Below, one piece after another: positions 37,165 to 52,567 of a stretch of 64,000 nucleotides of DNA; within the stretch, counting starts at the first letter, position 1, and each line of letters begins with the position of its first letter. The notes under the pieces were generated by a model. The model made no database searches. It was not told where the DNA came from and saw only the letters and a program-made list of their open reading frames with translations. This DNA is from Vibrio xiamenensis (GTDB lineage Bacteria > Pseudomonadota > Gammaproteobacteria > Enterobacterales > Vibrionaceae), in contig NZ_FNDD01000012.1 in NCBI RefSeq assembly GCF_900100015.1, positions 1 through 64,000 on the forward strand, given 5' to 3'. The translations under genes and the position numbers were made by a program.

Positions 37165-38111
37165 TGGCTCGTCGTCGCAAAGGTCGTCCAATCAATGGTG
37201 TTGTGCTGCTCGATAAGCCGACTGGAATTTCTTCAAACGATGCGTTGCAGAAAGTCAAACGCATCTATTTTGCAGAAAAAGCAGGCCACACCGGCGCGTT
37301 GGATCCTCTTGCAACCGGCATGTTGCCGATTTGCTTGGGCGAAGCGACCAAGTTTTCGCAGTTTCTGCTTGATTCCGATAAGCGCTACCGTGTGATTGCC
37401 AAACTGGGCGAACGCACTAACACTTCAGACTCCGATGGTGAAGTGGTGGAAACGCGTCCGGTTGATGTTGAACTTGATACCTTGACCGCTTGTATTGAGA
37501 AGTTTCGTGGTGAAACAGATCAAGTGCCGTCGATGTTTTCGGCGTTAAAGTATCAAGGTAAGCCCTTGTACGAATACGCACGCCAAGGTATTGATGTACC
37601 GCGAGAAGCGCGCAAAATTACCGTTTACGATATTATTTTGCATCGCTTTGAAGGTGACGAAGTTGAGATGGAAGTGCACTGCTCAAAAGGTACTTACATT
37701 CGCACTATCGTCGATGACCTTGGTGAAATGCTTGGTTGTGGCGCACACGTAACCATGTTGCGTCGTACTGGCGTGGCGAACTATCCCTACGAAAGTATGG
37801 TGACGTTAGAGCAACTGAACGCGTTACTTGAACAAGCCAACGAGCAAGAAATTGCACCGAAAACGCTGCTTGATCCACTGCTGCTAGCGATGGATACTGC
37901 GGTACAAGCGTTGCCTGAAGTCAACGTCAATGCTGAATTGACCGACCTGATTCAACACGGTCAGCCAGTGCAAGTGTTTGGCGCACCGACCGAGGGGCAG
38001 GTTCGTTTAACCTCTGGCGCAGAAAAGCTGTTTATCGGCGTTGGTGAAATGAACGATGATGGCAAGATAGCGCCCAAGCGCTTAGTCGTTTTTCGCGACG
38101 AACAAGAATAA
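37164..38111 (+). CDS. truB: tRNA pseudouridine(55) synthase TruB
   Basis: 315 aa. It makes pseudouridine 55 in the T loop of all tRNAs. N-terminal [17 protein letters not shown], catalytic Asp in [23 protein letters not shown], the [13 protein letters not shown] motif, and a C-terminal PUA-like domain. It overlaps rbfA by one base. A strong terminator follows, and rpsO, its usual downstream neighbour, is not present. Confidence 0.97.
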   Translation: MARRRKGRPINGVVLLDKPTGISSNDALQKVKRIYFAEKAGHTGALDPLATGMLPICLGEATKFSQFLLDSDKRYRVIAKLGERTNTSDSDGEVVETRPVDVELDTLTACIEKFRGETDQVPSMFSALKYQGKPLYEYARQGIDVPREARKITVYDIILHRFEGDEVEMEVHCSKGTYIRTIVDDLGEMLGCGAHVTMLRRTGVANYPYESMVTLEQLNALLEQANEQEIAPKTLLDPLLLAMDTAVQALPEVNVNAELTDLIQHGQPVQVFGAPTEGQVRLTSGAEKLFIGVGEMNDDGKIAPKRLVVFRDEQE

Positions 38112-38116
38112 ATCGC

Positions 38117-38147
38117 AAAAGCCGAAGTTGTTAGACTTCGGCTTTTT
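38117..38147. terminator. Terminator after truB
   Basis: AAAAGCCGAAG-N8-CTTCGGCTTTTTT. Strong on the plus strand; its A-run also lets it serve the convergent DUF1499 gene. Confidence 0.9.
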
Positions 38148-38161
38148 TGTGTCTATCGTCA

Positions 38162-38584
38162 TTACTCAATCAGATTGGCTTGCTGCAACGCCGCACGCAG
38201 TGTTTGCGCGCGTTTACGGTTAACGCCAAAATCGTAGTAACCAACGCGAGACTGCGAGCGTACCCACAGCTTGCTGTTTGCCATTCTTAGTTCCAAATCA
38301 TCGACAAAGCCAAACACCCGCGAGGTGTACTCAATTCTTAGATAGTTGTCTTTCTTTACTGCCGTATTGGCTCTAGGCAGGCTTAAAGCGACCTGTTCGA
38401 TGTTGTCGAGTGTTGCTGAGTCTGTCAGTTCAAAAGGGGCTAACTGATGAGATTCGCGCGAATCTTGCGTGGATACACAATTGGGGCTATCAACACACGG
38501 CTTCGCGCTGCGATCATCAATCATTCCTTGCGTTTGGCTGCAGGCGGTTAACATCAGCGCGGCAGCGAAAATAAGCACTTTCAT
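38162..38584 (-). CDS. DUF1499 family lipoprotein
   Basis: 140 aa from the ATG at 38584, which has AAGGG six bases upstream. The N-terminus MKVLIFAAALMLTAC is a lipoprotein signal with lipobox LTAC (Cys15). The rest fits DUF1499: CVDSPNCVSTQ, YLRIEYTSRVFGFVDDLEL and the C-terminal VRSQSRVGYYDFGVNRKRAQ. Function unknown. A longer frame upstream exists but would bury the signal peptide. It stands alone between the truB and gltD terminators, at what appears to be a genome rearrangement junction. Confidence 0.88.
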   Translation of the reverse strand: MKVLIFAAALMLTACSQTQGMIDDRSAKPCVDSPNCVSTQDSRESHQLAPFELTDSATLDNIEQVALSLPRANTAVKKDNYLRIEYTSRVFGFVDDLELRMANSKLWVRSQSRVGYYDFGVNRKRAQTLRAALQQANLIE

Positions 38585-38605
38585 TTGGACCCTTATCATT
38601 GGCAA

Positions 38606-38635
38606 TAAAAAAGGATTCATCACTGAATCCTTTTT
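38606..38635 (-). terminator. Terminator of the first gltBD pair
   Basis: AAAAAGGATTCA-TCAC-TGAATCCTTTTT inverted repeat. On the minus strand it follows gltD after about 20 bases, before the DUF1499 gene. Confidence 0.85.
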
Positions 38636-38657
38636 AGTATACGAATGTTTAAGCGTT

Positions 38658-44556
<5,899 letters not shown>

Positions 44557-44847
44557 TGCAATTCTCCCTTTGCTTCCTGCCGCCCTTGGCAGAGAAATGA
44601 CTAACTATTATGAATTTTGTTATATTTTTGTATAATTATTCAGTTATTGTCGATATTAATTTAACGGTTTGTGATGAGATAATTTTCATCGACTTCACAA
44701 CGTATAGGTTATTGTGAAAAAGGTCAAGTTTTTGGTGGAATATCACGTTGAGTAAGGTTTTACGACTAAATTATCTGAATAACTTTATTAATTTCAAATA
44801 GATAAGAATTTTGTCGTTGCAATAATGCAACATTGACGAAACAAAAC
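44557..44847 (-). promoter_or_regulatory. Upstream region of the first gltBD pair
   Basis: About 290 bp of AT-rich non-coding DNA between the two glutamate synthase operons. It contains A/T runs and dyads such as TTGTGA (44672) and TCACAA (44696) but no promoter pair I can call firmly. It must hold the promoter of gltBD paralogue 1, because a strong terminator ends the upstream operon. Confidence 0.5.
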
Positions 44848-44876
44848 CAAAAAAAGACCAGCACAATATGCTGGTC
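44848..44876 (-). terminator. Terminator of the second gltBD pair
   Basis: GACCAGCA-CAATA-TGCTGGTC with a seven-T run on the minus strand. It separates the two operons transcriptionally. Confidence 0.88.
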
Positions 44877-44920
44877 GAAGAAAAAAGTTTGGAAGGAATT
44901 GACGTCTTTATGCGTTTAAG

Positions 44921-44953
44921 GCAGTCAGATCGTAGATACTGCAATCTGACTGC
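44921..44953 (-). other. Stem-loop just after gltD paralogue 2
   Basis: GCAGTCAGAT-N13-ATCTGACTGC, a perfect 10-bp inverted repeat starting ten bases past the stop codon. No T-run follows. Together with the terminator 45 bp further on, it gives the transcript a structured 3' end. Confidence 0.5.
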
Positions 44954-44962
44954 TTGTCTCCA

Positions 44963-46432
44963 TTACACCGATAGCATTAGCGAATCGGCTTTCGCTTCAA
45001 GGTTTGAACCGCCCATCAAGTAAGCATCAATTTCTCGAGCGCATTCACGCCCTTCATTAATACAACGTACCACCAGAGATTGACCTGTGCGCATATCACC
45101 AGCGGCAAACACTCCTTTTTGGTTGGTTTGGAAACCTTGCGTTGCGACATTACCGCGATCATCGAGTTTGATGTCCAGCTGTGCCAGCACGCCGTGAGGC
45201 TCTGGGTGTAAAAAGCCCATTGCCAAAAAGGCCATGTCACAATCAATCACTCGTTCGCTGCCTGCCACTTCCTCAAAGCTTGGACGTTCACCGGCTTTTG
45301 CTGGTTGCCAAGTGATATCGGCGATACGCAGGCCGGTGACTTGGCCTTGCTCGTTACCGATAAATTCTTTGGTGAGAATATTCCAGTGACGCTCACAGCC
45401 TTCTTCGTGGGACGTTGAAGTGCGCAGAATCATCGGATATTGCGGCCACGGCATATTGGCTGGGCGCTTTTCGGGTGGCATCGGCATGATCTCAACTTGA
45501 GTGATGCTCGCCGCGCCATGACGGTTTGAAGTGCCGACACAGTCTGAACCCGTGTCGCCGCCACCGATCACGACGACGTGCTTGCCTTTGGCATGAATCT
45601 CGTTAGTTTTAAGATCCATGTTGTTAGCGCGGCGGTTATTCTGCCCCAGAAACTGCATCGCAAAGTAAACGCCATCAAGTTCGCGGCCGGGAATTGGCAA
45701 ATCGCGCGGCACGGTTGAGCCACCAGTTAGCAGTACGACATCGTATTCTTGACGTAGCTGCTGAGCGTTAACATCAACGCCGACATGCTGATTGACCTTA
45801 AATTCCACCCCAGCTTGCGCCATCAAATCGATTTTACGATCGATAACCGCCATGCTGAGTTTGAAATCGGGAATGCCAAAACGCAGCAAACCGCCGACTT
45901 TTTCATCGCGTTCAAATACCGTGACTGAATGTCCAGCACTGTTAAGTTGCTCTGCAGCAGCCAAGCCCGCCGGACCACTACCAATAATGGCGACGCTTTT
46001 ACCACTACGCGAGCGCGGCGTTTTCGGTTTCGCGTAACCCTCGCGATACGCGGTTTCGACGATGGTTTTCTCGATATTACAGATGGTGATTGGGTCTTGG
46101 TTGATACCCAGCACACAGGCGCTTTCGCAGGGCGCAGGGCAGACTCGACCGGTAAACTCTGGAAAGTTGTTAGTCGAACTTAAAATGTTCCATGCTTCTT
46201 CCCAACTGTCGCGATAAACCGCATCGTTAAACTCGGGAATGATGTTGCCAATCGGGCAGCCGTTATGGCAAAACGGCACGCCACAATCCATGCAGCGTGA
46301 TGCCTGAGTGTTGATTTTACTGCCGAATTCATCATTAAGAACAAACTCTTGGTTGTTTTGAATTCGCGTTGCTGGGTCGATTTTTTTCGGTAGCTCACGA
46401 CCATGCTCCAAAAATCCTGTCGGCTTGCCCAT
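44963..46432 (-). CDS. gltD: Glutamate synthase small subunit (paralogue 2)
   Basis: 489 aa. N-terminal MGKPTGFLEHGRELPKK is typical of the widespread GltD type. Fe-S cysteines lie in CMDCGVPFCHNGCPIGN and GRVCPAPCESAC; FAD fold [20 protein letters not shown] fold VIGGGDTGSDCVGTS; C-terminal FAAGDMRTGQSLVV. Its ATG overlaps the gltB stop (TAATG), showing translational coupling with the large subunit. Confidence 0.94.
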   Translation of the reverse strand: MGKPTGFLEHGRELPKKIDPATRIQNNQEFVLNDEFGSKINTQASRCMDCGVPFCHNGCPIGNIIPEFNDAVYRDSWEEAWNILSSTNNFPEFTGRVCPAPCESACVLGINQDPITICNIEKTIVETAYREGYAKPKTPRSRSGKSVAIIGSGPAGLAAAEQLNSAGHSVTVFERDEKVGGLLRFGIPDFKLSMAVIDRKIDLMAQAGVEFKVNQHVGVDVNAQQLRQEYDVVLLTGGSTVPRDLPIPGRELDGVYFAMQFLGQNNRRANNMDLKTNEIHAKGKHVVVIGGGDTGSDCVGTSNRHGAASITQVEIMPMPPEKRPANMPWPQYPMILRTSTSHEEGCERHWNILTKEFIGNEQGQVTGLRIADITWQPAKAGERPSFEEVAGSERVIDCDMAFLAMGFLHPEPHGVLAQLDIKLDDRGNVATQGFQTNQKGVFAAGDMRTGQSLVVRCINEGRECAREIDAYLMGGSNLEAKADSLMLSV

Positions 46433-49400
46433 TATACGGCCTCCACTGCGCTAACTTGTGCCTGTTCCTGGCGTTTCTTCAATGCGGCTTTGTAATCACG
46501 TGGCATCACTTTCACCAGTGAGGTTAAGCTCGATTCAAAATTATCCAAGAAGGATTGTGCCACTTCGCTGCCGGTGTAGTTGACATGCTTAGTGAGCATG
46601 CTCTTGAGCAGCGTACGGTCTTCCGCTTCAATTGGATCGATGTCGACCAGTTCGTCATTGAGTTTGGCGCGAAAATCGCCAGACTTATCCCAAACGTAAG
46701 CCACACCGCCGCTCATACCCGCCGCGAAGTTGCGACCTGTCGAACCAAGAATGATTGCCACACCGCCAGTCATGTATTCACAACCGTGATCGCCGATACC
46801 TTCAACTACCACTTTAGCGCCTGAGTTACGTACGCAGAAACGCTCGCCAGCTAGGCCGCGAATGTACGACTCACCTGAGGTCGCGCCATAGAAACACACG
46901 TTACCCACTACGATGTTGTCTTCTGCAACAATGCTGGACTGAGCGTTTGGATACAGCACCAAAGTGCCGCCAGAAAGACCTTTACCCCAATAGTCGTTGG
47001 CATCGCCTTCGACTGTAAAGGTGACACCTTTAGCAAGGAAAGCCCCAAATGATTGACCTGCCGAGCCGTTAAACTTCACCGTCATCGGTTTTGGCAAGCC
47101 TTGGTCTTTGTACACTTTAGAAATTTCGTTGGACAGCATAGTGCCGACCGAACGATCGGTGTTGATGATCGGCAGTTTGATATCTACCGCTTGGCCATGC
47201 TCAAGCGCAGGTTTAGCCGCATCGATCAGAGTGCGATCAAGCACTTGTTCCAGATGATGGTTTTGCTCGGTTTGGCAGAACACACCATCTTGCTCGCGCG
47301 GCGCTTGCATGTGCAATACCGGAGAAAGATCGAGGTGCTGATATTTCCAGTGAGCGATATCGTCGCGCACTTTCAGTTTATCGCCTTGGCCGACCATTTC
47401 ATCAATGGTTCTAAAGCCGAGTTCAGCCATGATTTCACGTAGGCCTTGCGCCATGTATTGGAAGAAGGTGATGAGATCTTCAACGCGGCCATCAAAGCGC
47501 TCACGCAAGGTTTTGTTCTGGGTTGCGATGCCCACAGGGCAAGTGTTCTTGTGGCATTTACGCATCATAATGCAGCCTTCGACCACTAGAGCTGCGGTCG
47601 CAACCCCCCATTCTTCAGCGCCAAGCAGGGTCGCTACCGCTAAGTCGCGTGGGGTTTTCATCTGTCCGTCGGCTTGAACTACGATGCGATTACGCAGGCC
47701 GTTTTTCAGTAGCGTTTGGTGAGTCTCAGCGAGGCCGAGTTCCCATGGTAAGCCAGTGTGACGAATCGAAGACATTGGCGATGCGCCTGTACCGCCATCG
47801 TAACCTGCGATAAGCACCACATCGGCTTTGGCTTTGGCAACGCCGGAGGCGATGGTGCCGACACCCGCTTCTGAAACCAGTTTGACGTTAACGCGTCCTG
47901 CACGGTTGGCGTTCTTGAGATCGAAAATCAGCTGGGCCAAATCTTCAATCGAGTAGATGTCGTGGTGTGGCGGCGGTGAAATCAACCCGACTCCTGGCGT
48001 TGAGTGACGCGTCGCGCCAATCCAATCATCGACTTTATCCCCAGGAAGCTGTCCGCCTTCACCCGGTTTCGCCCCTTGTGCCATTTTGATTTGCAGCTCA
48101 TCGGCGTTGGTCAAATAGTAAGAGGTGACACCAAAGCGGCCAGAGGCGACCTGTTTGATTGCCGAGCGCTCCCAATCACCGTTTTCTTTGCGTTCAAAGC
48201 GCGCCGCATCTTCGCCACCTTCACCGGAGTTGGATTTAGCGCCAAGACGGTTCATTGCCACAGCAAGCGTTGAGTGCGCTTCGTAAGAGATAGAACCAAA
48301 CGACATCGCGCCCGTTGCAAAGCGTTTTACAATGCTTTCAATCGGTTCGACTTGGTCAATGGCAATGCTACCGGCAGGATTTTTGACAAATTCCAGCTGA
48401 CTACGCAAAGTCACCGCATTATCTAATTGCTTGTCGACCGCTTGCGCGTACTGTTTGAACTGCGCGTAGTCTTTGTTGCGCGTTGACTGCTGCAACAAAG
48501 AGATGGTTTCTGGATTGAACAGGTGCTTTTCACCGCGCTGTTTCCATTGGTATACACCGCCGACATCAAGCATTTGCACTGGAATTTCACGGGTTGGATA
48601 ACCGACGCGGTGGCGAACCACCACTTCTTTGGCGATGTCATCTAAGGTTAGGCCTTGAATACGAGTCACCGTGCCGGTGAAGTATTTGTCGACCACGGCT
48701 TTGCTGATACCAAGTGCTTCAAAGATCTGCGCGCCTTGATAGGATTGCAGGGTTGAAATGCCCATTTTCGAGAAGATCTTCAGCAAGCCGCCATTGACCG
48801 CTTTACGGTATTGATCAAAGACTTTTTCGCTGCTGATGTCTTGAGGCAGCTTTTTACGACGCTGCAGATCAACGCAAGTTTCAATCACCAAATAGGGGTT
48901 AACCGCATCTGCGCCATAACCAATTAAAGTGGCGAAGTGGTGGGTTTCACGCGCATCACCCGTTTCAACCACGATGCCGCATTTGGCGCGTAAGCCTTTA
49001 CGAATCAGGTGGTGATGCACCGCACCGACAGCCAACATCGCCGGAATGGCAGCGTGGTTAGAGTTAACCGCGCGGTCGGTGAGCAAGATGATCGAGTAAC
49101 CGTCAATCACCGCATCTTCTGCGTATTGGCAGATCCGTTTTAGAGCGCGTTCAAGTTTGCCGGCATCGCCGCTGGCTTGGAACACTATGTCCAAGGTTTT
49201 GGCTTGCAAGTGCTCGTTGTCAATTGCGCGCAGTTTTTCTAATTCGGCATTGGAAATGACTGGCGATTCCAGCTCAACTTTACGGCAGTGAGCCGGAGTT
49301 TCGCTGAGTAAGTTTTGATCTTTACCAATATAACTATTGAGTGACATCACCATGCGTTCACGAATTGGATCGATTGGCGGGTTGGTCACTTGTGCAAATA

Positions 49401-50970
49401 ACTGTTTGAAATAGTTAGAAAGATGCTGAGATTGATGGGAAAGCACCGCGAGCGGCCAGTCGGCGCCCATCGCACTGAGCGGCTCTTTACCGTCGCGCGC
49501 CATTGGCGTGATGATTTCGTTCACTTCTTCATTGCTAAGGCCAAATGCTAACTGGCGATGCAATAAACGCTCTGGGTTAGGTTGGCTATGCGCGTTGTCC
49601 GCTTCTGGCAGCTTTTTCAAACTCAGCAGGTTGTCGTCAACCCATTTTTGATACGGCTGCGCTGAAGCAATGCCATCTTTGATCTCTTCATCAGAGATGA
49701 TGCGTCCTTGCTCAAGGTCGGCAACGAAAATACGTCCCGGTTGCAAGCGGCCGCGGTATTCGACATTTTCCGGAGCCACTTCGACCACACCAGACTCGGA
49801 GGCCATGATCAAGAAATCGTCTTTGGTCACGGTATAGCGGGATGGGCGCAGGCCGTTACGGTCAAGGGTTGCACCCACTTGCACACCATCAGTAAAACAG
49901 ACAGAGGCAGGGCCATCCCACGGTTCCATAACGTTGGCGTGATATTGGTAAAAGGCGCGGCGGGTTGGATCCATGGTTTTGTTTTCTTGCCACGCTTCAG
50001 GAATCATCATCATTAACGCGTGTGGCAAGCTACGACCAGAGAGCACCAGCAGCTCTAGCACCATATCGAAGTTAGACGAATCCGAGCTACCTTCTTGGCA
50101 GATCGGTAGCAACATATCGATTTCTGGTTGAGTAAACAGCTTTGAATCGAGAATCGCTTCACGCGCGGTCATCCAGTTCAAATTACCGCGAACTGTGTTG
50201 ATTTCCCCGTTGTGGGCGATATAACGAAATGGTTGGGCTAAGCGCCATTTCGGGAAAGTGTTGGTCGAAAAGCGCGAATGGACAAGAGCCAGCGCAGTCA
50301 CCATGGTTGGGTTTTGTAAATCGAGAAAGTATTGTGGCACTTGCTCGGTGGTGAGTTGGCCTTTATACACCAATGTTTTGTAAGACATTGAGTTGATGTA
50401 GAAATCATCGCCAATATTGGACACGCTTTCTAAGCACACTCGCACTGTGTAGTTACGCAGTACGTAGAGTTTGCGTTCCAACTCTCCAGCTGACATGCCT
50501 GGGCCGCCAGCGACAAATACATGTTCGAATTGCGGCTCTGTGCTGAGCGGGTCGGCGCCAAGCATGCTGTTGTCGGTCGGTAGAATTCGGTAACCGATAA
50601 TGTCCAAATCAAGGCGCTTGGCATTACGCTCTAAAATGTCACGACATTGCGCACGTTGATGCTCATCTTTAGGGAATAACACCACGCCCACACCGTATTT
50701 CTCAAAGGAGGGCAGTTTAATGCCTTCTTTCTGAGCTTCTTGAAGTAGAAATTCGTGGGGTTTTTGCAGCAAAATGCCCGCGCCATCACCGCTGCAAGGA
50801 TCGCATCCTTGACCGCCGCGATGCTCCATGCGCGCAAGCATATCCAAAGCTTGAGTTAAAACGTGATGAGATTTTCGGTTTTTGAGGTGGGCGACAAAAC
50901 CGATACCACAGGCGTCGTGCTCCAGTTCTGGAGTATAAAGGCCTTGTGGCTCCTGTTTAATATCTACCAT
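46432..50970 (-). CDS. gltB: Glutamate synthase large subunit (paralogue 2)
   Basis: 1512 aa. After a 20-residue propeptide the glutaminase domain starts at Cys21 (LEHDACGIGFVAHL). The synthase domain has GYDGGTGASPMSSIRHTG, the 3Fe-4S Cys motif is CIMMRKCHKNTC, and a C-terminal beta-helix follows. It has the same overall plan as paralogue 1, but many segments differ, so it is not a recent duplicate. AGGA lies eight to eleven bases before the ATG (ATGGTAGATATT). Confidence 0.95.
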   Translation of the reverse strand: MVDIKQEPQGLYTPELEHDACGIGFVAHLKNRKSHHVLTQALDMLARMEHRGGQGCDPCSGDGAGILLQKPHEFLLQEAQKEGIKLPSFEKYGVGVVLFPKDEHQRAQCRDILERNAKRLDLDIIGYRILPTDNSMLGADPLSTEPQFEHVFVAGGPGMSAGELERKLYVLRNYTVRVCLESVSNIGDDFYINSMSYKTLVYKGQLTTEQVPQYFLDLQNPTMVTALALVHSRFSTNTFPKWRLAQPFRYIAHNGEINTVRGNLNWMTAREAILDSKLFTQPEIDMLLPICQEGSSDSSNFDMVLELLVLSGRSLPHALMMMIPEAWQENKTMDPTRRAFYQYHANVMEPWDGPASVCFTDGVQVGATLDRNGLRPSRYTVTKDDFLIMASESGVVEVAPENVEYRGRLQPGRIFVADLEQGRIISDEEIKDGIASAQPYQKWVDDNLLSLKKLPEADNAHSQPNPERLLHRQLAFGLSNEEVNEIITPMARDGKEPLSAMGADWPLAVLSHQSQHLSNYFKQLFAQVTNPPIDPIRERMVMSLNSYIGKDQNLLSETPAHCRKVELESPVISNAELEKLRAIDNEHLQAKTLDIVFQASGDAGKLERALKRICQYAEDAVIDGYSIILLTDRAVNSNHAAIPAMLAVGAVHHHLIRKGLRAKCGIVVETGDARETHHFATLIGYGADAVNPYLVIETCVDLQRRKKLPQDISSEKVFDQYRKAVNGGLLKIFSKMGISTLQSYQGAQIFEALGISKAVVDKYFTGTVTRIQGLTLDDIAKEVVVRHRVGYPTREIPVQMLDVGGVYQWKQRGEKHLFNPETISLLQQSTRNKDYAQFKQYAQAVDKQLDNAVTLRSQLEFVKNPAGSIAIDQVEPIESIVKRFATGAMSFGSISYEAHSTLAVAMNRLGAKSNSGEGGEDAARFERKENGDWERSAIKQVASGRFGVTSYYLTNADELQIKMAQGAKPGEGGQLPGDKVDDWIGATRHSTPGVGLISPPPHHDIYSIEDLAQLIFDLKNANRAGRVNVKLVSEAGVGTIASGVAKAKADVVLIAGYDGGTGASPMSSIRHTGLPWELGLAETHQTLLKNGLRNRIVVQADGQMKTPRDLAVATLLGAEEWGVATAALVVEGCIMMRKCHKNTCPVGIATQNKTLRERFDGRVEDLITFFQYMAQGLREIMAELGFRTIDEMVGQGDKLKVRDDIAHWKYQHLDLSPVLHMQAPREQDGVFCQTEQNHHLEQVLDRTLIDAAKPALEHGQAVDIKLPIINTDRSVGTMLSNEISKVYKDQGLPKPMTVKFNGSAGQSFGAFLAKGVTFTVEGDANDYWGKGLSGGTLVLYPNAQSSIVAEDNIVVGNVCFYGATSGESYIRGLAGERFCVRNSGAKVVVEGIGDHGCEYMTGGVAIILGSTGRNFAAGMSGGVAYVWDKSGDFRAKLNDELVDIDPIEAEDRTLLKSMLTKHVNYTGSEVAQSFLDNFESSLTSLVKVMPRDYKAALKKRQEQAQVSAVEAV

Positions 50971-51479
50971 AGATACATCCTTCCAGTTTATTGCAAACCA
51001 CCAGACGCACGTGTGCTGTATGTTGGGGCTGCAGTTGTCCTTGAAATTGAGTCGAAACCAGCTTAGGCAACTGGCTTGAGTCCGTTCTCTCTCGCAGGAA
51101 ATGTGTTGCGAGAAAATTAATCCCTAGTGATATCCATAGTTTTTATATGACTTATATAGTGCTTTATAGCGGAGGGGGCGGATATCACAGAATGTCCTAC
51201 ACAAATTATGGAAATAAAATAAACAAAAAGTGCCGGATCTGTAAGTATCCTACATTTTTAACTGTTGGTTTGGCAATCAGAACAAAGTCGCAAATTTGAA
51301 TTTTTATGAATAACAAGCCGTTAACATAACGAATTTTTGCGTATTTTAGTGCATTTTTATTGATTTTTCGCATAAGGGGAAAATACCGAATCAAGTACAA
51401 TATTCGGCCTAAGTAAACTAACGTTGTAATTTTATTACCAAATGCGATTGAGAGTTATTGTTGTTTGGGCGGAGGTAAC
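50971..51479. promoter_or_regulatory. Divergent intergenic region gltB / yhcC
   Basis: 509 bp without a gene. It contains a 7-bp stem-loop TCTCGCA/TGCGAGA (51090-51113), an AT-rich segment with TATA-like repeats near 51140-51170, and AT-rich DNA before yhcC. It must carry promoters for gltBD paralogue 2 and perhaps yhcC. No specific regulator site is recognised. Confidence 0.45.
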
Positions 51480-52430
51480 ATGCAGCTGCACGAATTGGTG
51501 AATACGCTAGGCCAAGATCTATCAAGGCGCTATGGCGAGCGCGTTCATAAGCTAACTCTGCATGGTGGATTTAGTTGCCCAAACCGCGACGGCACGATTG
51601 GTCGTGGTGGATGCACGTTTTGTAACGTCTCATCGTTTGTTGACGAAACCACGCAAGTACAAACCATCGAACAGCAACTCCATGATCGTGCGGGTGAAAT
51701 CAAACGCGCACGCAAATATTTGGCGTATTTTCAGGCTTACACCAACACCTATGCCGAAGTTCAGACGTTAAAAGCCATGTACGAAAATGCATTGCATGCC
51801 GCGGATATTGTCGGCTTGTGTGTGGGTACGCGGCCGGATTGCGTGCCTGATGCGGTATTGGAGCTATTGGCAGACTACGTTCAGCAAGGCTACGAAATTT
51901 GGTTAGAGCTAGGCTTGCAAACCGCGAATGATCAAACCCTTAAGCGGATTAATCGCGGCCATGATTTTGGCTGTTACGACGTGATTACTCAAAGAGCACG
52001 CACGCTTGGCATTAAAGTGTGTACTCACTTGATTGTTGGTCTGCCTAATGAGCAGCGCAGTGATAATGTGCAGAGTATGGAACAAGTGCTGGCAACCGGT
52101 ACAGATGGCATTAAATTGCATGGTTTGCACATTGTTGAAGGCAGCACCATGGCAAAAGCATGGAAAGCGGGGCGTTTACAGGCGCCGAGTCTTGAAGAGT
52201 ATGTCGCTACCGCAAGTGAACTGATTCGTATGACTCCGCCTGAGATCATTTATCATCGCGTCAGTTCTGCGGCGCGCCGCCCAACACTGCTTGCGCCATT
52301 GTGGTGTGAAAATCGCTGGTTAGCGATGACAGAAATTGGCCGCGCATTGGACCGAGAGGGCGCGCAAGGTTCCAGTATTGGACGACCTTTTCAATATATT
52401 CAGCCTGAGTTTATCGCTTCAAAATCATAA
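51480..52430 (+). CDS. yhcC: TIGR01212 radical SAM protein YhcC
   Basis: 316 aa, with the radical-SAM cluster cysteines in GFSCPNRDGTIGRGGCTFCNV, the SAM-domain strand VGLCVGTRPDCVPD, and the LELGLQTANDQTLKRINRGHD block. Elp3-like fold; the biochemical role is not settled. The ATG at 51480 is chosen for its strong GGAGG five bases upstream rather than a start five codons earlier. It lies between gltB and arcB as in E. coli, which supports orthology. Confidence 0.92.
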   Translation: MQLHELVNTLGQDLSRRYGERVHKLTLHGGFSCPNRDGTIGRGGCTFCNVSSFVDETTQVQTIEQQLHDRAGEIKRARKYLAYFQAYTNTYAEVQTLKAMYENALHAADIVGLCVGTRPDCVPDAVLELLADYVQQGYEIWLELGLQTANDQTLKRINRGHDFGCYDVITQRARTLGIKVCTHLIVGLPNEQRSDNVQSMEQVLATGTDGIKLHGLHIVEGSTMAKAWKAGRLQAPSLEEYVATASELIRMTPPEIIYHRVSSAARRPTLLAPLWCENRWLAMTEIGRALDREGAQGSSIGRPFQYIQPEFIASKS

Positions 52431-52567
52431 TGTTATTCTAGGATTTTGAAGCTTGGCATTATCCGTCTCACACATCTGTAATTTAGCTGTCGCGCCACAG
52501 CGTTCACTCTTACCTCGCTAGCAGAAAAACGGTAAACTTCGCTTATCGTAATCCGCTAGGACGCGCA

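Noticed and set aside
50971..51479. Possible small gene in the gltB-yhcC gap
   Set aside because: Short open frames there lack ribosome sites and plausible composition; treated as a divergent promoter region.
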